Below, one piece after another: positions 7,699-12,697 of a stretch of 12,697 bases of DNA. The first letter of the stretch is position 1. Each line of letters begins with the position of its first letter. A program made the translations under genes and the position numbers. This DNA comes from an uncultured Chromatiaceae bacterium (lineage in GTDB: Bacteria > Pseudomonadota > Gammaproteobacteria > Enterobacterales > Alteromonadaceae). The stretch spans positions 1-12,697 of the forward strand of contig CAMLSF010000108.1 of the NCBI GenBank assembly GCA_946482615.1, read 5' to 3'. The notes under the pieces were generated by a model, which searched no databases, was not told the origin of the DNA, and saw nothing but the letters and a program-made list of their open reading frames with translations.

Positions 7699-8766
7699 AT
7701 GAAGACACAATTTGACTGGCGTAGCCTTCTCATTCCGCCATCTCTTCCATTGGCTGAAGCTGTCGCCCTCTTAGACAAAGGTGCGAAAAGAATCTTATTA
7801 GTAACTGCTCCTGATGATACGTTGTTGGGTACTTTAACCGATGGAGATATTCGCAGAGCATTGATCCGTAAAATGGATTTAAGCATTCCCGCGTCAGCTG
7901 TGATGAATTCCTCCCCGAGGTGTGCTACGGCAAGATGGAGTAAGACTCGGTTGTTGTCATTTATGGAGAAAACCGACCTGTTACAGCTACCGATTTTGGA
8001 TGATAACCAGAAAGTTGTTGGTATCTGCTTTCTCTATGACTTGTTAAAACGTCCGCGAATTGACAACCCTGTATGTATTATGGCCGGCGGTTTTGGAACC
8101 AGATTAAAACCTCTGACAGACCTTTGTCCTAAACCTATGCTAAAGATAGGGGATAAACCCATACTTGAGATTATTCTTGAAAGATTTATAGCTGCAGGCT
8201 TTTGGAATTTTTACATATCTACTCACTATAAAGCGGATATGATCAAAGATTATTTTGGTGATGGCAAAGATAGAGATGTACAGATACATTATTTAAGCGA
8301 ATCAGAACCACTGGGGACTGCAGGAGCTTTATCTCTGTTACCTAAGGAAGATATTAGAGCTCCTCTTATACTGATGAATGGTGATCTATTAACAAATCTT
8401 GATTTTCTCTCTTTGCTGTCTACTCATGAGAGTACAGACGCAGATTTGACGGTCTGTTTGCGGCAATATGAACATCAAGTGCCTTTTGGGGTAGTTAATA
8501 CTGAAGGGGGCTGGATACGATCTATCGTTGAAAAGCCAATACATAAGTATCATGTCAATGCTGGTATTTATGTGATTACACCACATGTTCTGGGTCGCAT
8601 AATGTATGGGCAAAAAATTGATATGCCTACACTTGTATCCGACCTGTTGAATGAAAGAAAGCCTGTGGGTTATTTTGAAATCAGTGAGGATTGGCTGGAT
8701 ATTGGTCGCTTAGATGATTTTCAGCGAGCGCAAAAGTTAATGATGGAAAGCTTTGGAGACATTTGA
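7699..8766 (+). CDS. ptmE: CBS-domain sugar-phosphate nucleotidyltransferase, PtmE-like
   Basis: 355-residue two-part protein. Residues about 10-118 form a pair of CBS motifs (TLLGTLTDGDIRRAL and, later, KVVGICFLYDLL). Residues about 124-347 are a sugar-nucleotidyltransferase domain with MAGGFGTRLKPLT starting at Met128, PKPMLKIGDKPIL, MNGDLLTNLDF, EKP and a C-terminal WLDIGRLDDFQRA. Campylobacter jejuni PtmE has this CBS-nucleotidyltransferase build and makes GDP-glucosamine for legionaminic acid, so this protein probably supplies the nucleotide sugar for the cassette. Guanylyl specificity is inferred from that parallel. CBS pairs usually bind adenine nucleotides, which suggests allosteric control by energy state. 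The ribosome site GAAGGTG (7687-7693) precedes the ATG, 10 nt after neuD. The gene is visibly AT-richer than those upstream. Confidence 0.8.
   Translation: MKTQFDWRSLLIPPSLPLAEAVALLDKGAKRILLVTAPDDTLLGTLTDGDIRRALIRKMDLSIPASAVMNSSPRCATARWSKTRLLSFMEKTDLLQLPILDDNQKVVGICFLYDLLKRPRIDNPVCIMAGGFGTRLKPLTDLCPKPMLKIGDKPILEIILERFIAAGFWNFYISTHYKADMIKDYFGDGKDRDVQIHYLSESEPLGTAGALSLLPKEDIRAPLILMNGDLLTNLDFLSLLSTHESTDADLTVCLRQYEHQVPFGVVNTEGGWIRSIVEKPIHKYHVNAGIYVITPHVLGRIMYGQKIDMPTLVSDLLNERKPVGYFEISEDWLDIGRLDDFQRAQKLMMESFGDI
8745..8758 (+). promoter_or_regulatory. Ambiguous ribosome-binding region of the CMP-sugar synthetase gene
   Basis: Two purine-rich cores lie here: GGA at 8745-8747, 5 nt before TTG 8753, and GGAG at 8755-8758, 9 nt before ATA 8768. 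An in-frame TGA at 8741-8743 blocks any earlier start, and no ATG or GTG occurs before the conserved nucleotide-binding motif, so the gene must use a non-ATG start. Confidence 0.5.
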
Positions 8767-9469
8767 AATAAAGACCTTAGCAATAATTCCAGCCCGTGCA
8801 GGCAGTAAGAGATTGCCACGCAAAAACGTGCTTCCTCTGCATGGTAAACCCTTGATATGTTGGTCTATCGAAACCGCATTAGCTGTTTCACAGATTAGTA
8901 AAATAGTTGTATCGACCGACGATGATGCCGTAGTTGCGTGTTTAGATAATTACCCACAAATCACTTATGTCAAACGTCCCTCTAATCTGGCTACAGATAC
9001 TGCAAATACCATGGATGTTTTATTTCAAGTATTAGATGCACTTGAATTACAAGATGATTTTTATGATAGAGTTCTATTGTTGCAGCCAACATCTCCGTTG
9101 CGGCAAGTATCTGATATTGAAGCAGCACTAGAGCTTTTTGACAGAAAATCGGCTGAAGCAGTGATTTCCGTTACCGCCTGCGAACATTCCCCTCTTTGGT
9201 CAGGAACATTACCTGACGATCAATCGATGCAGAGCTTCTTAGCACCTTCATTGCTGGGGATCCGTAGTCAAGATCTACCACAGTACTACAGATTAAATGG
9301 TGCTATATATGTTGCAAGGACTGATGCACTAAAACGGTATAAAAATTTTTTTGTAATACCTAAATGTTATGCCTACGTTATGTCTCCATTGAATTCTGTA
9401 GATATTGATCAGCAAATTGATTTTGATTTTGCTCAGTTTTTACTGAGCAAAAGACTGGAGGCTAGTTGA
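8753..9469 (+). CDS. legF: CMP-nonulosonic acid synthetase, LegF/NeuA family
   Basis: Cytidylyltransferase of 238 residues that joins CMP from CTP to the nonulosonic acid, giving the donor used by glycosyltransferases. The Mg/CTP-binding motif IPARAGSKRLPRKN lies at residues 12-25. STDDDAVV and LLQPTSPLR (109-117) follow, then RLNGAIYVAR near the C-terminal part and DIDQQIDF close to the end. All are standard for NeuA/LegF/PseF proteins. The start is unusual: TTG at 8753, overlapping ptmE by 14 nt, is the best conventional choice. A rare ATA at 8768 would give IKTLAIIPAR, closer to the usual family N-terminus. The stop overlaps the next start as TGATG. Legionaminate specificity is inferred from the LegB/LegC genes. 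Confidence 0.87.
   Translation: METFEIKTLAIIPARAGSKRLPRKNVLPLHGKPLICWSIETALAVSQISKIVVSTDDDAVVACLDNYPQITYVKRPSNLATDTANTMDVLFQVLDALELQDDFYDRVLLLQPTSPLRQVSDIEAALELFDRKSAEAVISVTACEHSPLWSGTLPDDQSMQSFLAPSLLGIRSQDLPQYYRLNGAIYVARTDALKRYKNFFVIPKCYAYVMSPLNSVDIDQQIDFDFAQFLLSKRLEAS
9457..9461 (+). promoter_or_regulatory. Ribosome binding site for the putative transferase gene
   Basis: GGAGG stands 7 nt before the ATG at 9469 and lies inside the end of the legF-like gene. It supports the ATG over the TTG codon immediately before it, and indicates stop-start coupling through TGATG. Confidence 0.75.
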
Positions 9470-10512
9470 TGAGTCGTGCTTTATTTCTGATTGATACACC
9501 TAGCCATGTTTTTAATATCAAGGAAGCTCTGAGCGTATACCAACTTACTGATTACGATTTGATAATTAACGACTGTAACAGAGCTGATACTTTTGAACAG
9601 TTGAAAGCCAGGATTGTAGAGTTAAATCCATCCAAGCTGTTTGAAGTCCCCAGAGTTAGCGGAGACATAGAAGACCGTATCCATGCTTATGCTCAATACC
9701 TTCCTATTTTGAAGTCCCGTCAATACCGTCAGATTTTCTTCAGTTCAATCAGACAGCAGTGGCAAAGAGATATTGTATGTTCTCTTGACAAAGCGCAGCA
9801 TATTCTCATTGATGATGGAAATGCCACGGTTGTTTTTTATGATTATTTGTTTTCTAAAAAGAGATTTTTCGATTTTCCAGATGATCCTGATCTAGATAGA
9901 AAAAAGAAAGCTGACGAAGTTCGTGCTCGTTATAGCATTAGTACGAAAGAATTGTCAGAGCTTGAACTTTTTACTTTTTTTAATCTTGAACCTATGCCTT
10001 GGTTATCCATCACAAAAAATTTACTGAGTGGCTTACACAGAGAGCATCAAAGAATCGACCCAAACTTGGTTTACTTATTGGGAGTGGGTGCAGTAACAGT
10101 GAATTACATTAGTCAGGAAAACTATCTGGAACTTTTGAAGAGGACAAAAGCCCTGCTGCCCGACAAGCAATTTTGTTACATTCCCCACCGAATAGAATCC
10201 TCAGAACTGCAGGAGGAAGTCGTGAAGCTTGGATTTTCTGTGCAAAGGCTGAATATGCCAGTCGAAAACTGGTTGTATCATTGCGACATTGCACCTTCTA
10301 CAATATTAAGTTATCACTCGACAGCTTTGTTTACCTGCGCTGCCATGTTTCCTTCACTACGAGTAATATCTGTGCAGCCTGATATGAAAATATGGCATAA
10401 CGTTTTGGAGTCACATGTTTGGAACATAAAGTCTTACAATAACTATCAGGTACTGGAGACAATATATAAATATCTTAACAATGAGAAATCAATTGTCAGT
10501 ATATGTTTATGA
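9469..10512 (+). CDS. Putative CMP-nonulosonate transferase, sialyltransferase-like (GT52/GT38-like)
   Basis: 347-residue protein with no certain name. The N-terminus (ALFLIDTPSHVFNIKEAL) resembles the start of GT52 and polysialyltransferase-type proteins, which often begin with a beta-strand followed by TP-x-(5-6)-EA. LIDDGN has an Asp-Asp-Gly at 115-117, like the D/E-D/E-G motif of bacterial sialyltransferases. YIPHRIE with His240 resembles the HP motif, although the Pro after His is Arg here. SYHSTALFT at 281-289 resembles the Ser/Thr motif that contacts the CMP phosphate. The order and spacing of these three motifs fit the superfamily. No signal peptide or membrane segment is seen, so it probably acts in the cytoplasm. 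It is translationally coupled to the CMP-sugar synthetase and would be its natural consumer. It is AT-rich, and the last gene of its transcription group. The functional call is inference from motifs and position. Confidence 0.5.
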   Translation: MSRALFLIDTPSHVFNIKEALSVYQLTDYDLIINDCNRADTFEQLKARIVELNPSKLFEVPRVSGDIEDRIHAYAQYLPILKSRQYRQIFFSSIRQQWQRDIVCSLDKAQHILIDDGNATVVFYDYLFSKKRFFDFPDDPDLDRKKKADEVRARYSISTKELSELELFTFFNLEPMPWLSITKNLLSGLHREHQRIDPNLVYLLGVGAVTVNYISQENYLELLKRTKALLPDKQFCYIPHRIESSELQEEVVKLGFSVQRLNMPVENWLYHCDIAPSTILSYHSTALFTCAAMFPSLRVISVQPDMKIWHNVLESHVWNIKSYNNYQVLETIYKYLNNEKSIVSICL

Positions 10513-10606
10513 AATAGATTTAAGTCAACAGTCGCATTTACTCAATGGTGTATCGTGAGGTAAGTAGGATTTCCTTAAATAAAATTGTGTCTAATGTAAA
10601 TTTTTT

Positions 10607-10625
10607 TTGGCACACATCGTGCTTA
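10607..10625 (+). promoter_or_regulatory. Candidate sigma-54 (RpoN) promoter for rfbFG
   Basis: TTGGCACACATCGTGCTTA carries GG at 10609-10610 and GC at 10621-10622, exactly 10 nt apart. It matches TGGCAC-N5-TTGC at nine of ten fixed positions (GTGC for TTGC). Transcription would begin near 10634, leaving a leader of about 67 nt before rfbF. A TATAAT at 10627-10632 is also present, but TTGGCA lies only 14 nt before it, too close for a normal sigma-70 pair. RpoN controls flagellar genes in many polar-flagellated gammaproteobacteria, which suits a Maf locus. No activator site was identified. Confidence 0.45.
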
Positions 10626-10688
10626 TTATAATGGATAACGGAATAATTTTTCGGTGTGCTGTTATCAGTTTTGGTGCACCCTGGCGTT

Positions 10689-10693
10689 GGGGA
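10689..10693 (+). promoter_or_regulatory. Ribosome binding site fixing the rfbF start
   Basis: GGGGA lies 7 nt before the ATG at 10701. An in-frame GTG at 10656 would add 15 residues before the [10 protein letters not shown] start typical of RfbF; the ATG gives the standard 257-residue protein. Confidence 0.7.
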
Positions 10694-10700
10694 TATAATA

Positions 10701-11474
10701 ATGACAAAAGCAGTAATATTGGCTGGTGGCTTAGGTACCAGGATCAGCGAAGAGTCACATTTGCGACCTAAACCCATGATTGAAATTGGCGGTAAGCCTA
10801 TTTTATGGCACATCATGAAAATCTATTCTGCACATGGTATCAACGACTTCATTATTTGCCTGGGTTATAAGGGATACATCATCAAAGAGTATTTTGCTAA
10901 CTATTTTTTGCATATGTCCGATGTCACTTTTGATATGGCAGCAAATACCATGGAAGTGCATGAGAAACACGTAGAGCCTTGGCGTGTAACACTGGTAGAT
11001 ACTGGTGAGAGCAGTATGACTGGAGGTCGTTTGAGGCGGGTTAAGGATTATGTGGGCAATGAATCTTTTTGCTTCACATACGGGGATGGTGTCTCCGATC
11101 TTAACATTCGTCAAACCATAGAGGCACATAGAGCCTCGGGTAAAATTGCAACAGTGACAGCTATTCAGCCCCCCGGACGCTACGGAGCTTTAGATATCAA
11201 AGGCTCGGCAGTGCAAAGCTTTCAGGAGAAACCGGCCGGAGATGGAGCCTGGATCAATGGCGGATTTTTTGTACTGGAGCCGCAGGTGTTTGACTATTTG
11301 CACTCCGACCAGGATAGTTTTGAAGGTGAACCTTTGTTAAAGCTGGTTCGCGAAGGTCAGCTGAATGCACATCAACACAAAGGTTTTTGGCAGGCTATGG
11401 ATACCCTGAGGGATAAGAATCAGCTTGAGGCATTATGGGCGAGTGGCCAGGCACCGTGGAAGCAATGGGAATAA
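10701..11474 (+). CDS. rfbF: Glucose-1-phosphate cytidylyltransferase
   Basis: 257-residue cytoplasmic enzyme, exactly the usual RfbF/DdhA length, which makes CDP-glucose from CTP and glucose-1-phosphate. The nucleotidyltransferase signature [16 protein letters not shown] lies at residues 4-19, followed by [14 protein letters not shown] with Lys24 in the usual catalytic position. The cytidylyltransferase-type segment with [13 protein letters not shown] follows, then [10 protein letters not shown] with metal-binding Asp129, then [14 protein letters not shown] and NGGFFVLEP. The C-terminus [19 protein letters not shown] is diagnostic of the family. It starts the second module after the intergenic region, and its stop is 2 nt before the rfbG ATG. 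Product name is near certain; whether the end sugar goes into O-antigen, capsule or a flagellar glycan is not visible. Confidence 0.96.
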   Translation: MTKAVILAGGLGTRISEESHLRPKPMIEIGGKPILWHIMKIYSAHGINDFIICLGYKGYIIKEYFANYFLHMSDVTFDMAANTMEVHEKHVEPWRVTLVDTGESSMTGGRLRRVKDYVGNESFCFTYGDGVSDLNIRQTIEAHRASGKIATVTAIQPPGRYGALDIKGSAVQSFQEKPAGDGAWINGGFFVLEPQVFDYLHSDQDSFEGEPLLKLVREGQLNAHQHKGFWQAMDTLRDKNQLEALWASGQAPWKQWE

Positions 11475-11476
11475 CA

Positions 11477-12547
11477 ATGTTTTCTGATCAGTTTCGCGGG
11501 AAAAAGGTCTTACTAACCGGACATTCAGGCTTTAAAGGCAGCTGGCTGGCATTATGGCTGAAACAATTAGGCGCAGAGGTCTATGGCCTTTCGTTGCAGG
11601 CAGAGACGACGCCTTCGCATATAGAATTGCTGGCGATTTGTCATGAAGAGCGGATGCTGGATATCAGAGATCAGGTTGCACTGCATCAGGCTATTACCGA
11701 TATTCAACCGGACTTAGTGTTACATTTAGCTGCTCAGGCTTTGGTTCGTAAATCCTATCAGCAGCCTGTAGAAACCTGGCAAACCAATCTTGACGGCACC
11801 TTAAATTTACTGGAATCCTGCCGGTATAGCACCTCAGTCAAAGCTATTGTGGTGGTCACCACAGATAAAGTGTATTTAAACCAAGAACAAAGTGATGGAT
11901 ATTCTGAGCAAGATGCGTTGGGTGGCTATGATCCATACAGCGCCTCTAAAGCGGCTTGCGAAATTTTAGTACAAAGTTACCGTCAGAGTTATTTTTCACA
12001 GCGAGGCGTTTTGGTGGCGACAGCAAGGGCAGGCAATGTGATAGGAGGAGGTGATTGGTCTGAAGACCGATTGATACCAGATATTATCCGGGCATCCGTC
12101 TCAGGTACACCCCTTACTATTCGTTATCCGGATGCCGTGCGCCCCTGGCAACATGTATTGGATTCGTTGTCCGGTTATCTTTGTCTGGCTGCTAAGTTAT
12201 TAACGGGTGACGCCCAGTGTGCTAAAGCATGGAATTTTGGTCCGGCATCCGATGCTATTTTTAGCGTGCGCCAGGTTTTACAGACGATGCAGCAGTACTG
12301 GCCGGAGCTTAGTTGGTTGCAAGGTACTGGTGTTCCTTTAAAGGAGACTGGCCTCTTACTGATCAACAGTACTTTGGCGCAAGAAAATTTAGACTGGGCT
12401 CCAGTATGGGATTTTCAGCAGACAGCTCTGCAAACCGCACTTTGGTATCAAAATTACTATCAGACGGGAATCGTATTATCACAGCATCAGTTAGAGCATT
12501 ATCAGCAATGTGCCCGTGAAAAGGGGCTGCCATGGGCGCTAAGTTAA
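11477..12547 (+). CDS. rfbG: CDP-glucose 4,6-dehydratase
   Basis: 356-residue extended short-chain dehydrogenase that turns CDP-glucose from rfbF into CDP-4-dehydro-6-deoxyglucose, the branch point for CDP-linked deoxy sugars. The NAD-binding motif reads TGHSGFKGSWLALWL, characteristic of this subfamily. VTTDKVYLN is the dehydratase active-site strand. DPYSASK holds catalytic Tyr154 and Lys158. ARAGNVIGGGDWSEDRLIPD and RPWQHVLD are further hallmarks. The ATG at 11477 has GGGA 6 nt upstream; an earlier in-frame start inside rfbF would add up to 14 residues unlike the family. The last 16 nt overlap the following epimerase gene, so the three genes are probably one translational unit. Confidence 0.95.
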   Translation: MFSDQFRGKKVLLTGHSGFKGSWLALWLKQLGAEVYGLSLQAETTPSHIELLAICHEERMLDIRDQVALHQAITDIQPDLVLHLAAQALVRKSYQQPVETWQTNLDGTLNLLESCRYSTSVKAIVVVTTDKVYLNQEQSDGYSEQDALGGYDPYSASKAACEILVQSYRQSYFSQRGVLVATARAGNVIGGGDWSEDRLIPDIIRASVSGTPLTIRYPDAVRPWQHVLDSLSGYLCLAAKLLTGDAQCAKAWNFGPASDAIFSVRQVLQTMQQYWPELSWLQGTGVPLKETGLLLINSTLAQENLDWAPVWDFQQTALQTALWYQNYYQTGIVLSQHQLEHYQQCAREKGLPWALS

Positions 12548-12697
12548 GCGTTTGCTCCACTCAACTGCCCGGCGTGATGCTGATCAAGTCGGATCGTTAT
12601 TCGGATGAGCGTGGCTCTTTCAGCCGTTGGTTTTGCCAGAACGAGCTGGAGCCCTGGATGAAGGGGCTAAGAATTCAGCAAATAAATCACTCCGTGA
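12532..12697 (+). CDS. RmlC/RfbC-type nucleotide-sugar 3,5-epimerase, 3'-partial
   Basis: Only the first 55 codons are inside the window. The residues DERGSF (25-30) match the RGxF motif near the start of RmlC-like cupins, and RIQQINHSV at the right edge, with His53, resembles the FVQDNHS strand of dTDP-4-dehydrorhamnose 3,5-epimerases. AAGGGG at 12521-12526 is a strong ribosome site 5 nt before the ATG, which overlaps the rfbG end by 16 nt. Because it follows rfbF and rfbG directly, its substrate is more likely CDP-4-dehydro-6-deoxyglucose than the dTDP sugar. The catalytic His and Tyr of the cupin core lie beyond the edge and cannot be checked. Confidence 0.82.
   Translation, partial: MGAKLSVCSTQLPGVMLIKSDRYSDERGSFSRWFCQNELEPWMKGLRIQQINHSV

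Larger units (their letters stand above)
10513..10700 (+). other. AT-rich intergenic region between the nonulosonate and CDP-sugar modules
   Basis: This is the only gap longer than about 10 nt. It holds a sigma-54-like site (10607-10625), a TATAAT hexamer (10627-10632), an 8-T run (10601-10608), a perfect 8-bp palindrome GGTGCACC (10673-10680) and the rfbF ribosome site. I see no strong hairpin terminator, no RNA gene and no convincing small coding region; the longest short frames are about 28 and 46 codons, and the second mostly overlaps rfbF. Confidence 0.7.

Noticed and set aside
10581..10608. Possible intrinsic terminator: AAAATT ... AATTTT followed by an 8-T run
   Set aside because: The stem would be six A-T pairs only with a 12-nt loop, too weak for a rho-independent terminator.
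10607..10632. Sigma-70 promoter pairing TTGGCA with TATAAT
   Set aside because: The spacer is 14 nt, outside the normal 16-18 nt range; the hexamers were not called as a pair.
10673..10680. Perfect palindrome GGTGCACC about 20 nt before the rfbF ATG
   Set aside because: Eight-base palindromes occur by chance, no second copy or known operator match was seen, and it lies downstream of the proposed start site. Kept only as a note.
10538..10816. Open frame of 92 codons on the - strand across the intergenic region and the rfbF start
   Set aside because: It overlaps the rfbF promoter region and N-terminus, and its sequence shows no family resemblance or convincing ribosome site.
1..12697. CRISPR arrays, tRNA or rRNA genes, insertion sequences, attachment sites
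   Set aside because: No regularly spaced repeats, transposase motifs, terminal inverted repeats or tRNA-like cloverleaf segments were seen on reading through; nearly all bases are in sugar-related coding genes.

Overview
The window is a compact, almost gap-free sugar-biosynthesis and glycosyl-transfer locus, with every gene on the + strand. It most likely comes from a polarly flagellated gammaproteobacterium of the Alteromonadales type (Rheinheimera/Shewanella-like). That placement is an inference from protein style, gene order and moderate GC; no marker gene is present to prove it.

Layout. (1) 3-2669: most of a large Maf/DUF115-type glycosyltransferase, the family that decorates flagellins with nonulosonic acids. 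Its reading frame is open to the left edge, so its N-terminus lies outside. (2) 2674-9469: a complete cassette for a CMP-activated legionaminic-acid-type sugar. In order it encodes a LegB-like 4,6-dehydratase, a LegC-like aminotransferase, a NeuC/LegG hydrolysing 2-epimerase, a NeuB/LegI synthase, a NeuD/PglD-like acetyltransferase, a PtmE-like CBS-nucleotidyltransferase and a LegF/NeuA-like CMP-sugar synthetase. (3) 9469-10512: an unassigned 347-residue protein whose motifs resemble the bacterial sialyltransferase superfamily (GT52/GT38-like); it is a candidate user of the CMP-sugar. (4) 10513-10700: the only real intergenic gap, AT-rich, with a good sigma-54-type promoter match. (5) 10701-12697: rfbF and rfbG, which make CDP-4-dehydro-6-deoxyglucose, followed by the first 55 codons of an RmlC/RfbC-type 3,5-epimerase cut by the right edge.

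How the genes fit together. PtmE would activate glucosamine-1-phosphate (as the GDP sugar in Campylobacter jejuni). LegB and LegC, plus the NeuD-like acetyltransferase in place of LegH, would build the 2,4-diacetamido-2,4,6-trideoxy intermediate. NeuC releases the free 2-epimerised sugar, NeuB condenses it with phosphoenolpyruvate, and LegF makes the CMP-sugar. Genes 2674-10512 overlap or lie at most 10 nt apart and are probably co-transcribed with the maf gene 4 nt upstream. The second module supplies a CDP-6-deoxyhexose and may have its own promoter.

The least understood parts are the sialyltransferase-like protein, the internal duplication in the Maf protein, the absence of an ATG start for the LegF-like gene, and the sigma-54-like site before rfbF.
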